A stretch of DNA of 64,000 nucleotides from Gillisia mitskevichiae (GTDB lineage: Bacteria; Bacteroidota; Bacteroidia; Flavobacteriales; Flavobacteriaceae), in assembly GCF_003634585.1 (NCBI RefSeq), contig NZ_RBLG01000007.1:16438-80437 (forward strand), in the 5' to 3' direction. Under the pieces are notes generated by a model that saw nothing but the letters and a program-made list of their open reading frames with translations, was not told the origin of the DNA and made no database searches. The position numbers were made by a program, and so were the translations under genes. Below are positions 52,624 to 60,742 of the stretch, piece by piece (the stretch's first letter is position 1; every line of letters starts with the position of its first letter).

Positions 52624-53799
52624 TTAACTAAGGCTCTTCTTTCGATATAATGCAAGAACTCCTACAATGGGTCCAATCGCCAAAATTAAATATAGAAATT
52701 TTGGATCTAAATAATTACTCGCAAGAGAAATACATTGAATACTTATAATCGTTATTGCAAAGCCTATGCTATTCACCAGAGTCAGTGAGGTAGCTCTATA
52801 TTCTGCTGGAGTATTTTGCGCTACCAAAGTGGAAAATAATGGAGAGTCTGCCACCACTACCATCCCCCAAAAAACAAGAAATCCTATAAAGATTAAACTA
52901 GAATCTATATGAAAGAGAAAAGGGGATAAAAGGCAGCAAATTCCAGATAATAACAATGCTATTCGAGCAATTCTTTTTTCACCATATTTGCTACTTAGAA
53001 AACCACCTATTACACATGCCAATCCTCCAACTCCAATAATAATAAAGGAGTATAAAGATATATTTGGAGATATAGATTTATGTAATCTAAAGTATGTTGT
53101 AAGAATAATTGGGACAAAAGCCCAAAACGAATATAACTCCCACATATGTCCGAAATATCCCAAAGCGGCCGTTCTCAATTTTGGATTTTGGAAAATTAGT
53201 ATTCCGGTTTTAAAGGCAGGTTTATTGTTTCTTTTTCTGTAAGGACCATTGGGAACAAATAATAAAATTAGAAGCCCTCCAAATAACGCTATTAAGGAGG
53301 TGGTTACTATTACCGCGTGCCAGGAAATCTGAACAAATAGACCATTTAATAAATGAGGAAATGCAGTTCCTAATACTAAAGCTCCTACCAAAAACCCTAG
53401 TGCCTTTCCTAAACCTTTATCACTATAATCTGATGCTATTTTCATTCCTACCGGATAAATTCCTGCTAAGAAAAAACCACTGGAGAATCTTATCAATAGA
53501 AGACTAAAGAAATTATTAGATTCTAATATGGTTATTGCATTAATACAAGCACCTAGTAGTGCGCAAATAAAAAATACTTTGGAAGGTGAGAATCTATCGG
53601 CAATAGAAAAAAGCGCAAAAAGAAGAGTTCCTATTATAAAACCAAATTGTACTGCAGAGGTTAAATGTTCTAAGGCGTTTTCATTTAATTGAAAATCTAA
53701 TAGTAGTTCTCCTAAAACTGCATTTGTTGCAAACCATAAAGAGGTACAACAGAACTGAGCCAATACAATTATAAATATTATAAATCTGATGCTTTTCAT
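52624..53799 (-). CDS. MFS transporter
   Basis: Inner-membrane transporter of 391 residues with about 12 hydrophobic segments. Typical features are SLWFATNAVLGELLLDF in the first helix, SIADRFSPSKVFFICALLGA as the loop 2-3 motif, GFFLAGIYPVGMKIASDY (helix 4-5) and SSKYGEKRIARIALLLSG in the second half. The start of helix 5 (GMKIASDYSDKGLGKALGFL) is shared by NNP-like and cyanate/oxalate-type carriers, but the substrate is unknown. It is divergent from pyrR. Confidence 0.88.
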   Translation of the reverse strand: MKSIRFIIFIIVLAQFCCTSLWFATNAVLGELLLDFQLNENALEHLTSAVQFGFIIGTLLFALFSIADRFSPSKVFFICALLGACINAITILESNNFFSLLLIRFSSGFFLAGIYPVGMKIASDYSDKGLGKALGFLVGALVLGTAFPHLLNGLFVQISWHAVIVTTSLIALFGGLLILLFVPNGPYRKRNNKPAFKTGILIFQNPKLRTAALGYFGHMWELYSFWAFVPIILTTYFRLHKSISPNISLYSFIIIGVGGLACVIGGFLSSKYGEKRIARIALLLSGICCLLSPFLFHIDSSLIFIGFLVFWGMVVVADSPLFSTLVAQNTPAEYRATSLTLVNSIGFAITIISIQCISLASNYLDPKFLYLILAIGPIVGVLALYRKKSLS

Positions 53800-53944
53800 T
53801 CAGGATAAGAAAGATTGGGAGTAAATGTATCAAATTAACTAGAAGTATATTTCAACCCTTCTTATGAATTTAGAACAGAAGTAAAAGTAAGTCATATACA
53901 CGAGATCGATTATGAACTATACTTTCTTTAATCAAAAAAAATCT

Positions 53945-53952
53945 TACTTTTG
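53945..53952 (+). promoter_or_regulatory. -7 promoter box of the pyrR-pyrB operon
   Basis: Seen: TACTTTTG, a perfect TAnnTTTG box, 26 bp before the pyrR ATG. The -33 position (CTTT at 53922) is imperfect. The leader of about 20 nt is too short for the PyrR-binding attenuator known from Bacillus. Confidence 0.7.
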
Positions 53953-53978
53953 TTTCCCAAACATCATCAGTTTCTAAT

Positions 53979-54563
53979 ATGAGTCAAAAAATGTTGCTTA
54001 ATTCTAAAGAGATCAACATTATTCTTCGTCGTTTGGCTTGCCAGTTGGTAGAAAATCATCCAAATTTTGAAAATACTGTAATCATTGGGATACAACCTCG
54101 TGGGATATTCTTAGCGAATAGGATTATTCAATTATTAGAAGAAGAATATGGGATTAAGGATATAGAATATGGTCAGCTCGATATTACGTTTTATAGAGAT
54201 GATTTCAGAAGAAGCACCAAACCTTTGGAAGCTAATAAAACCAAGATCGATTTTATTGTTGAAGATAAACAAGTGATCTTTATAGATGATGTGCTCTACA
54301 CCGGGCGAAGTATACGTTCAGCATTAACAGCAATTCAATCTTTTGGAAGACCTAAAGAAATAGAATTGCTTACACTTATAGATAGAAGATTTAGTAGACA
54401 TTTACCAATTCAACCGGATTATAACGGGAGACAAGTAGATGCAATTAACGATGAACAAGTAAAAGTGCATTGGAAAGAGGTACATGGAGAAGATGCGGTC
54501 TATCTGTTACCAACTGCGAAAATTGAACAGGAAGTAATTCCACAGAAAAAAGATACTAAATGA
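53979..54563 (+). CDS. pyrR: PyrR: pyr operon regulator / uracil phosphoribosyltransferase
   Basis: PRTase-fold protein of 194 residues with the PRPP-binding motif VIFIDDVLYTGRS (99-111), the IIGIQPRGIFLANRI substrate loop and VDAINDEQVKVHWKEV near the end. In Gram-positive bacteria PyrR binds leader RNA to attenuate pyr genes and has weak uracil phosphoribosyltransferase activity. Here no attenuator is visible upstream or between the genes, so the regulatory role is uncertain. It overlaps pyrB by 4 bp (ATGA). Confidence 0.92.
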   Translation: MSQKMLLNSKEINIILRRLACQLVENHPNFENTVIIGIQPRGIFLANRIIQLLEEEYGIKDIEYGQLDITFYRDDFRRSTKPLEANKTKIDFIVEDKQVIFIDDVLYTGRSIRSALTAIQSFGRPKEIELLTLIDRRFSRHLPIQPDYNGRQVDAINDEQVKVHWKEVHGEDAVYLLPTAKIEQEVIPQKKDTK

Positions 54564-55489
54564 GCGAATTAAGTGTAAATCACTTATTAGGAATTAAATA
54601 TCTTAAGAAAGAAGATATAGACCTGATCTTTAAAACTGCAGATCATTTTAAAGAAGTGATCAATAGACCAATTAAAAAGGTTCCTTCTTTACGTGATATT
54701 ACCATTGCAAATTTATTCTTCGAAAACAGTACCCGCACTAGACTCTCTTTTGAACTTGCCGAAAAAAGACTAAGCGCAGATGTGATTAACTTCTCAGCAG
54801 CTTCTTCTTCAGTAAAAAAAGGGGAAACCCTAATAGACACAGTAAATAATATTCTTGCCATGAAAGTGGATATGGTGGTGATGAGACATCCCAATCCTGG
54901 GGCTGGGATTTTTTTATCTAAGCATGTAGATGCAAGCATTATAAATGCTGGAGATGGAACACATGAACATCCTACTCAAGCTTTATTGGATAGTTATTCT
55001 ATTCGTGAAAAATTAGGGGAAGTAAAGGGTAAAAAAGTTTTAATCGTAGGAGATATTAAACACAGTAGAGTTGCGCTTTCTAATATTTTCGCATTGAAAA
55101 TGCAGGGCGCTGAAGTAAAGGTGTGCGGTCCCAAAACCTTAATTCCGAAGTATATTGAATCTTTAGGGGTAAGTGTAGAAACCAATCTTGTAAAGGCTTT
55201 AGAATGGTGTGATGTTGCCAATATGCTAAGAGTCCAAAATGAAAGAATGGAAATTAGTTATTTCCCAACTACAAGGGAATATACACAGCAATTTGGACTA
55301 AACAAACAAATATTAGATTCCCTTAATAAACAAATTGTGGTAATGCACCCGGGACCAATAAATAGGGGAGTGGAGATAACAAGTGATGTAGCCGATTCTA
55401 AACAGGCTATAATATTAGATCAAGTTCAAAATGGTGTGGCAGTAAGAATGGCCGTTATTTACCTTTTAGCTTCAAAAATAAATCGATAA
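54560..55489 (+). CDS. pyrB: Aspartate carbamoyltransferase catalytic subunit
   Basis: Second step of pyrimidine synthesis: carbamoyl phosphate plus aspartate to carbamoyl aspartate. The 309-residue protein has the carbamoyl-phosphate motif ENSTRTRLSFELAEKR (S57-R61), SSSVKKGETL, THEHPTQALLDSYSI and the aspartate-binding MHPGPINRGVEI. No pyrI regulatory subunit gene follows, so it is likely a simple catalytic trimer. It is translationally coupled to pyrR. Confidence 0.96.
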   Translation: MSELSVNHLLGIKYLKKEDIDLIFKTADHFKEVINRPIKKVPSLRDITIANLFFENSTRTRLSFELAEKRLSADVINFSAASSSVKKGETLIDTVNNILAMKVDMVVMRHPNPGAGIFLSKHVDASIINAGDGTHEHPTQALLDSYSIREKLGEVKGKKVLIVGDIKHSRVALSNIFALKMQGAEVKVCGPKTLIPKYIESLGVSVETNLVKALEWCDVANMLRVQNERMEISYFPTTREYTQQFGLNKQILDSLNKQIVVMHPGPINRGVEITSDVADSKQAIILDQVQNGVAVRMAVIYLLASKINR

Positions 55490-55515
55490 GTTTATAGTAG
55501 ATTAAAAGATCAAAG

Positions 55516-55848
55516 ATGAAAATTATACGAAAAGAAGGATATATTATTCTAAAGGATAGTGAGCATAATCTTATAAATTTTGCAGAGAAAATCACTGAAA
55601 ACTATATAGATTATAGAGACGATAATGTAGTGATAGACCTTCGTGATTTTCCAAATTTTGAACTGAAAGATGCTCTACTGTTTTTGGAAATTTCTAATAT
55701 ACATAGAGCAGAAAAAAAATCTTTTGTAATTGTAAATTCCAATCTTTCTATAGATGTGATTCCAGATGAATTAATTGTAGTTCCTAGTCTCCAAGAGGCG
55801 GGAGATATAATTAAAATGGACGATTTAGAAAGAGAACTAGGTTTTTAA
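55516..55848 (+). CDS. STAS-like small protein upstream of rnz
   Basis: A 110-residue soluble alpha/beta protein: KIIRKEGYIILKD, VVIDLRDFPNFELKDALLF, KKSFVIVNSNLSIDVIP and the end IIKMDDLERELGF. Alternating strands and helices suggest a STAS-like fold. Relatives in flavobacteria keep this place before rnz and are often labelled ribonuclease Z by neighbourhood, but it has no metal-binding His or Asp motif and is not a nuclease by sequence. It may be an accessory to rnz; unproven. Confidence 0.75.
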   Translation: MKIIRKEGYIILKDSEHNLINFAEKITENYIDYRDDNVVIDLRDFPNFELKDALLFLEISNIHRAEKKSFVIVNSNLSIDVIPDELIVVPSLQEAGDIIKMDDLERELGF

Positions 55849-55903
55849 TAAAAATAAATTTATTGGGCTTCTTTGTTTAATCGCAAGGACATAAAAACAT
55901 AGT

Positions 55904-56809
55904 ATGAAATTAACAATATTAGGTTGTTATGCAGCGACCCCAAGAACTTTCACAAATCCTACCTCTCAGGTTTTAGAAATAAATAATCATTTATTCTTAA
56001 TAGATTGTGGAGAAGGTACCCAAGTTGAATTACGCCGGAATAAGATCAAATTTTCACGGATAAAACATATTTTCATTTCTCATTTACACGGGGACCATTG
56101 TTTTGGACTGGTAGGTCTTATTTCTACCTTTCGATTGTTAAATAGGGAGTCTGAACTACATGTCTATGGTCCTAAGGGTATAAAGGAAATAATTACCTTA
56201 CAATTAAAATTATCCAAATCCTGGACAAATTATCCCTTGCTATTTCATGAGTTAGATAGTAAAAGCCCAGAGTTGCTTTTTGAAGATGAAAAGGTTAGTG
56301 TAGAAACTATTCCATTAGATCATAGAATTTATACAAACGGATTTTTGTTTAAAGAAAAGCCGGGGCCAAGAAAGCTTTTGATTAATGAGATCATGAAGTA
56401 TAACATTGACGTCTCTTTATATCAAAGTGTAAAAATGGGAAAAGATGTAGAATCCAATGATGGTGAGATCATACCAAATCATTTGGTAACTGGACCACCA
56501 GCAAAACCTATGAGCTATGCCTTTTGTAGTGATACAGCCTATTACCCGGAAATGATCTCTCAAATTAAGAATACAAGTATTCTATATCACGAATCTACCT
56601 TTCTTGAGGTAAATAGAGAACTAGCTGCACCAACAAAACATTCAACCGCTATCCAAGCTGCTCTAATAGCAAAGGAAGCAAACGTTGGGAAATTAATTCT
56701 TGGCCATTTTTCCACAAGATATCCAAACATTCAATTATTTAAGGAAGAGGCACTTAGTGAATTCTCGAATGTGGAATTAGCCGATGATGGTAAGATTTTT
56801 ACCTTTTAA
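55904..56809 (+). CDS. rnz: Ribonuclease Z (tRNA 3'-processing endonuclease)
   Basis: Metallo-beta-lactamase-fold nuclease that removes 3' trailers from tRNA precursors. The 301-residue protein has the zinc motif SHLHGDHCFGL (H60, H62, D64, H65), TSQVLEINNHLFLIDCGEGTQ, the exosite region (about 155-190), SYAFCSDTAYYP and the final metal ligand in LILGHFSTRY. It follows the STAS-like gene by 55 bp. A long palindromic element lies behind it. Confidence 0.95.
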   Translation: MKLTILGCYAATPRTFTNPTSQVLEINNHLFLIDCGEGTQVELRRNKIKFSRIKHIFISHLHGDHCFGLVGLISTFRLLNRESELHVYGPKGIKEIITLQLKLSKSWTNYPLLFHELDSKSPELLFEDEKVSVETIPLDHRIYTNGFLFKEKPGPRKLLINEIMKYNIDVSLYQSVKMGKDVESNDGEIIPNHLVTGPPAKPMSYAFCSDTAYYPEMISQIKNTSILYHESTFLEVNRELAAPTKHSTAIQAALIAKEANVGKLILGHFSTRYPNIQLFKEEALSEFSNVELADDGKIFTF

Positions 56810-56855
56810 CGAATAAAATCAAATTTTCTTACACACAAAAATTTTAATCTAATCA

Positions 56856-56982
56856 AATAAGTAGGATTTAACGTACAATATATGTTAAAATTACCATAAA
56901 ATCAATTAACTCACTGAGCAAGAGTGTATTTAATCGATTTTATTTGTATTTTGGCTATACCAAATCGCTTAACCTACTTATT
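56856..56982. repeat. 127-bp imperfect palindromic element between rnz and the CAP gene
   Basis: Seen: nested inverted pairs AATAAGTAGG (56856-56865) with CCTACTTATT (56973-56982), ATAAAATC (56896-56903) with GATTTTAT (56936-56943), then ATTAA/TTAAT and CACT/AGTG closing on a small loop near 56918. The right outer arm ends exactly at the ATG at 56983. As RNA it would be a long hairpin covering the whole CAP-gene leader; as DNA it resembles a decayed MITE or a double operator. No coding potential. Confidence 0.65.
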
Positions 56983-57489
56983 ATGTTGAACTATACAAAA
57001 CAATTTTGTCTTGTTTTTGCTTGTATTCTTACGTTTGCATCTTGCTCTAAAGACAGTACTATTCCAGAAAATGAGGCACAACTAAAAACTGTTAACCTTG
57101 CTAATTCTATAACTTATACTTCATTAGAATCTGAAATTCTAAATGGTGTGAACAAGTACAGAGAAAGTATTGGGATGAAAGCGCTTTCAAGAGTAGATGA
57201 AGTAACTTTCCAAGCAGACGATCATACTATTTATATGACTAGTAACGAAGTGGTAAATCACGACAACTTTAATGTTCGTTATAGTAATTTAGTATCTAAT
57301 GTAGGAGCTAAGGCAGTAGCAGAAAATGTTGCTTTTGGATATGGAAATGCAGATGCTGTTGTAAAAGCTTGGATTGCCAGTGAAGGGCATAGAGTAAATA
57401 TAGAAGGTAATTTTACTCACTTTGGAATTTCAGTAGATAAGGATAAAAACGGCAAAAATTATTTCACTAATATTTTTATGAGAAGATAA
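56983..57489 (+). CDS. CAP-domain (SCP/PR1-like) lipoprotein
   Basis: A frame opens earlier with TTG at 56944, but the ATG at 56983 begins the lipoprotein signal MLNYTKQFCLVFACILTFASC, so it is chosen; 168 residues. The CAP domain (about 50-168) has LNGVNKYRESIGM, NHDNFNVRYSNLV, AENVAFGYGNADAVVKAWIA and SEGHRVNIEGNFTHFGISVD, with the paired His and Glu residues of the family cavity. CAP proteins bind lipids or have peptidase or signalling roles; the bacterial function is mostly unknown. Its leader is a long palindrome. Confidence 0.88.
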   Translation: MLNYTKQFCLVFACILTFASCSKDSTIPENEAQLKTVNLANSITYTSLESEILNGVNKYRESIGMKALSRVDEVTFQADDHTIYMTSNEVVNHDNFNVRYSNLVSNVGAKAVAENVAFGYGNADAVVKAWIASEGHRVNIEGNFTHFGISVDKDKNGKNYFTNIFMRR

Positions 57490-57557
57490 TCATAAATTAG
57501 TTTACCCTGATGTGTATTGTTTAAAGCATAAATTTTGAACACCCTACAAAAAATCGG

Positions 57558-57597
57558 AAAAACCCCCATTCAATTATATTTGGATGGGGGTTTTTTT
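57558..57597 (+). terminator. Terminator after the CAP gene
   Basis: Seen: AAAAACCCCCAT (57558-57569) pairs with ATGGGGGTTTTT (57584-57595), then more T. Confidence 0.92.
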
Positions 57598-57863
57598 AAT
57601 TTAATATAAATTTTAATTCCAGGTGGTAAAATTTCAATGCAGCTTCTATCTATTTAGTATTCAATTAAAACCATCTTTAATATGAGAATTATATTAGTTG
57701 GGGCTACTAGCCTGTTCTTTGTTAGTGACCTCTTATAAACTATAAGTCAGAAATAATCATAATCATCTGTCTTTTGACTATACTCTATTGAAAGGGAGTA
57801 TTTTATTTTTAATTGATTTATTAAAGAAACCGCACTCTCCAACTAAAACTAATTATTCGAAAA
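57598..57863. other. Non-coding stretch, little recognisable
   Basis: No ORF of useful size. It contains an 18-codon reading frame at 57682 (MRIILVGATSLFFVSDLL) that could be a gene remnant or chance, a GGCTA-C-TAGCC palindrome near 57702, and TTAGTTGG (57694-57701) with its inverted partner CCAACTAA (57839-57846). No promoter is clear. Confidence 0.5.
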
Positions 57864-57892
57864 CGCCCAGATAGTATTTTACTATCTGGGCG
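57864..57892 (-). terminator. Terminator of the T9SS cargo/PorP/OmpA operon
   Basis: Seen: CGCCCAGATAGTA (57864-57876) and TACTATCTGGGCG (57880-57892) pair perfectly around three bases; the minus strand runs into TTTTCG. Confidence 0.92.
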
Positions 57893-57914
57893 CTTATGTG
57901 TATTTTAATGAGAT

Positions 57915-59801
57915 TTAGTTCATTTTAACAACACTAAACATAGATCTTCTATTAAGTTGATGCTCTTCCTTACTGCATGAATCACATGGGATTGCAGGTT
58001 CTCTTTCCCCAAAACCTTCATGTGCGTTAATACGCTCTGCAGCCACTCCATTAGCTACTAAATAATCGTAAGTAGCTTGTGCTCTTCTTTTAGCCAATGC
58101 TTCATTATATTCATTAGTACCTCGCTTGTCTGTATGAGAACCAATTTTAATTACAAGTTCCGGATATTTATTGTTCATTAAATTAACAAGTTTATCCAAT
58201 TCTTTTGCGGCATCAGATCTTATATTAGATTTATCAAAATCAAAGTAGATATTATTAATTTCAGCTAAATACTCTACATCTTCAATAGGATCTAATTCAA
58301 TATTATAGATAAGTTCCTCTAAATCATCGGTATTATTAGCATCTACTATACCTGTCTTTTCTTTGTATTCTATATGTTTAGCTTCAATAGGATATTTAAC
58401 ATTTCTATTGATTTCTTGTTCGTAATTCCCATCCTTATCGGTTTCTAAGAAAGCAATTTGTTTATTCTCTGAAGTAAATAATCGGATAGTAGCATTCGGG
58501 ATCGGTTCGCCATTTATCTTATCTGTAACTTGACCCTTTAAGATCAATGTTTTTAATAAATTAAAGCCATAAATATCGTCACTTCCCACACCGCCTTCAC
58601 GATTAGATGCAAAATATCCCAAATTGCTATCTGATTTTTGAAAATAAGCAAAATCATCTAGGTTACTATTTACTGGTTCTCCAATATTGATAACTTCCAT
58701 AGAAGGTTTAGAAAGATCTATTTTAAAAATATCCATTAAACCAAATCCAGCATGTCCATTGGAAGAGAAATATAGTATAGAATCTTTGGCCATAAAAGGA
58801 AAAGATTCATCTAAAGAAGTATTTATCTTATTTCCCAAATTCACGGGATTTCCAAACATATTGTTTTCCATTATATCCACTTTATATAGATCTGCCCCAC
58901 CAAAACCATTTGGCATATCAGAAACAAAATATAAAGTTTTACCGTCTGTAGATAAACTTGGATTTCCTACAGAGTATTCATTATTATTAAATGGAAGTTC
59001 TATAACATCACTCCAGGAATTATTAATATTTGTAGCTCTATATAATTTTAAATTATTAGTTTGATCCTTTAGTTTTTTACCTTCTTTATTATTTAAATAA
59101 TTGTTTCTTGTAAAATACATGTATTTACCATCCTTAGTAATAGTAAGTGGACCTTCATGCAAGACGGTATTTATATCTCCGGAGACTGAGGAAACAGTTT
59201 CTGAATTAGCATTTAATTGATAAACATCTAAAAATGGTTCCCCATTCCAAGAGTATACTTTATTCTTTTTGGACATTCCTCCATCTCTTGCAGATACTAG
59301 GTAAGTAACTCCATCATGTTCATAAGCACTAAAATCGCTGTATCCAGAATTAAAATTAACTTTATCTAAGATGTAATTCTCCTTAATTTTAAAGTCAGCT
59401 ATATCTTTAGAAAGTAATTCATCTACTTCTGCTTTATTCTTTCCCGCAGTGCTATATTTTTTTAGCCATTCCTTAGATTCATCATATCTTTTAACTCCTC
59501 TTAAAGCTTGAGCATACTTAAAATAGTATTCAGGAGAAATACTTGTGTCTTTAACCGCTTCAGCATAGTAAAATACTGCATTTTCTGGGCTGCTTAATTT
59601 AAGATAGCTATCTCCAAGTTTACTTTGGTTATAGGTAGTATTAAAATCCTTTTCAATAAGTTCTTTGTAAATATCTACAGCTTCAATGTATGCAAGATCA
59701 TCGTACAGACGATCGGCTTTTTTTTGCTTCCCATTTTGTGCGGAAGCCATAAAACTATTTCCAATGAATAGTAGAAGTATTAAGTAGTTGAAATTCTTCA
59801 T
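57915..59801 (-). CDS. OmpA-family outer-membrane protein with TPR and PD40 repeats (PorE/SprE-like architecture)
   Basis: A 628-residue exported protein (signal MKNFNYLILLLFIGNSFMASA). In order: TPR-like helices (about 25-135, DRLYDDLAYIEAVDIYKELI and YFKYAQALRGVKRYDESKEW), WD40-like PD40 beta-propeller repeats (about 150-420, SLSTDGKTLYFVSDMPNGFG and DSILYFSSNGHAGFGLMDIF), a carboxypeptidase-regulatory-like domain (about 425-505), and a C-terminal OmpA domain (about 515-628) with IYFDFDKSNIRSDAAKELD and the peptidoglycan-binding GSHTDKRGTNEYNEALAKRR. This architecture is typical of proteins that link type IX cargo systems to the cell wall. It is last in its operon. Confidence 0.9.
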   Translation of the reverse strand: MKNFNYLILLLFIGNSFMASAQNGKQKKADRLYDDLAYIEAVDIYKELIEKDFNTTYNQSKLGDSYLKLSSPENAVFYYAEAVKDTSISPEYYFKYAQALRGVKRYDESKEWLKKYSTAGKNKAEVDELLSKDIADFKIKENYILDKVNFNSGYSDFSAYEHDGVTYLVSARDGGMSKKNKVYSWNGEPFLDVYQLNANSETVSSVSGDINTVLHEGPLTITKDGKYMYFTRNNYLNNKEGKKLKDQTNNLKLYRATNINNSWSDVIELPFNNNEYSVGNPSLSTDGKTLYFVSDMPNGFGGADLYKVDIMENNMFGNPVNLGNKINTSLDESFPFMAKDSILYFSSNGHAGFGLMDIFKIDLSKPSMEVINIGEPVNSNLDDFAYFQKSDSNLGYFASNREGGVGSDDIYGFNLLKTLILKGQVTDKINGEPIPNATIRLFTSENKQIAFLETDKDGNYEQEINRNVKYPIEAKHIEYKEKTGIVDANNTDDLEELIYNIELDPIEDVEYLAEINNIYFDFDKSNIRSDAAKELDKLVNLMNNKYPELVIKIGSHTDKRGTNEYNEALAKRRAQATYDYLVANGVAAERINAHEGFGEREPAIPCDSCSKEEHQLNRRSMFSVVKMN

Positions 59802-59817
59802 AATAGTTTTATTTATG

Positions 59818-60732
59818 TTAGAAAAATCTTGGAGATTTGTATTTAGTATTCTTGGATCTAAGTTCGAAAATCAATAGAATCTCATGAGATCCGGAAGTAT
59901 AAGGTCTTAGATCTGAAATTGAATATTCGTAAGCATATCCTACTCGTAAGGATGGTAAGATCTGGAAATCGGCATAAGCACCTACAGCATCGTCTAATCT
60001 ATATGTTGCTCCTAAGTAGAGTTTTTCATCATATATAACTGTTCCAGACATATCAAAGGATAGAGGAGCACCTTTTGTTGCCTTAACAAGGGCAGATGGC
60101 CGAAGTTTCCAATCGTCACTCATATCAAATACATATCCTCCAGTTAAATAATAATGTACCTGTTCTAGTGCTACATAATCACTAAAGTCGTTATTATCAT
60201 TATTAATAATCTTTGGAGCAGATAATCCCATGTACCATTTCTGAGATGATAAATATACACCTGCACCAAAATTCGGAGTCCATTTATTAAATTGATCATT
60301 AAAGAAAGGATCGCTTAATATAGAAGGTTCAACAAAGAGATCTTCATCTAGATCATAATAACTGGCTCCTCCTTTTAAACCAAAAGCCAAAGTCACGTCT
60401 TCACTTACATTTATGGTATAAGAGAAATCCGCATATAGATAGGTGTATTTCTCATAACCTGCTTTGTCATTTATTACAGAGAGACCAAGTCCCACTTTTT
60501 CATTGTTAAGTGGTGCATGCATAGACAAGGTTTGTGTCACTGGACCTCCACTTAAGCCTGCCCATTGATTTCTGTTCAAAGCAGTTAATGAAAATCCATC
60601 TCTGCTTCCTGCATAGGCAGGATTTATAGATATGGTATTGTACATATATTGCGTGAACTGTGGTAATTGCTGAGCATTTGATGTAAAGAGACCAACAAAA
60701 AATATCGTTATAAGGATATAGAAGTTTTTCAT
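59818..60732 (-). CDS. Type IX secretion PorP/SprF-family outer-membrane protein
   Basis: A 304-residue barrel (signal MKNFYILITIFFVGLFTSNA) with the family opening QLPQFTQYMYNTISINPAYA and NRNQWAGLSGGPVTQTLS, and barrel strands such as KVGLGLSVINDKAGYEKYTY, SVTLAFGLKGGASYY in spirit (LAFGLKGGASYYDL) and LRVGYAYEYSISDL. SprF is required for delivery of the SprB adhesin in Flavobacterium, and PorP-like paralogs pair with type B cargo. It lies 10 bp after the large HYR cargo gene, so it is probably its cognate partner. Confidence 0.92.
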   Translation of the reverse strand: MKNFYILITIFFVGLFTSNAQQLPQFTQYMYNTISINPAYAGSRDGFSLTALNRNQWAGLSGGPVTQTLSMHAPLNNEKVGLGLSVINDKAGYEKYTYLYADFSYTINVSEDVTLAFGLKGGASYYDLDEDLFVEPSILSDPFFNDQFNKWTPNFGAGVYLSSQKWYMGLSAPKIINNDNNDFSDYVALEQVHYYLTGGYVFDMSDDWKLRPSALVKATKGAPLSFDMSGTVIYDEKLYLGATYRLDDAVGAYADFQILPSLRVGYAYEYSISDLRPYTSGSHEILLIFELRSKNTKYKSPRFF

Positions 60733-60742
60733 GTTTATAGCT

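Noticed and set aside
57682..57738. An 18-codon reading frame (MRIILVGATSLFFVSDLL) that looks like the start of an exported protein.
   Set aside because: Too short, no conserved context and no promoter box; kept only as a remark on the non-coding stretch.
57694..57846. TTAGTTGG and CCAACTAA as the ends of an insertion element.
   Set aside because: Only 8 bp match exactly, the interior has no symmetry, no target duplication and no ORF.
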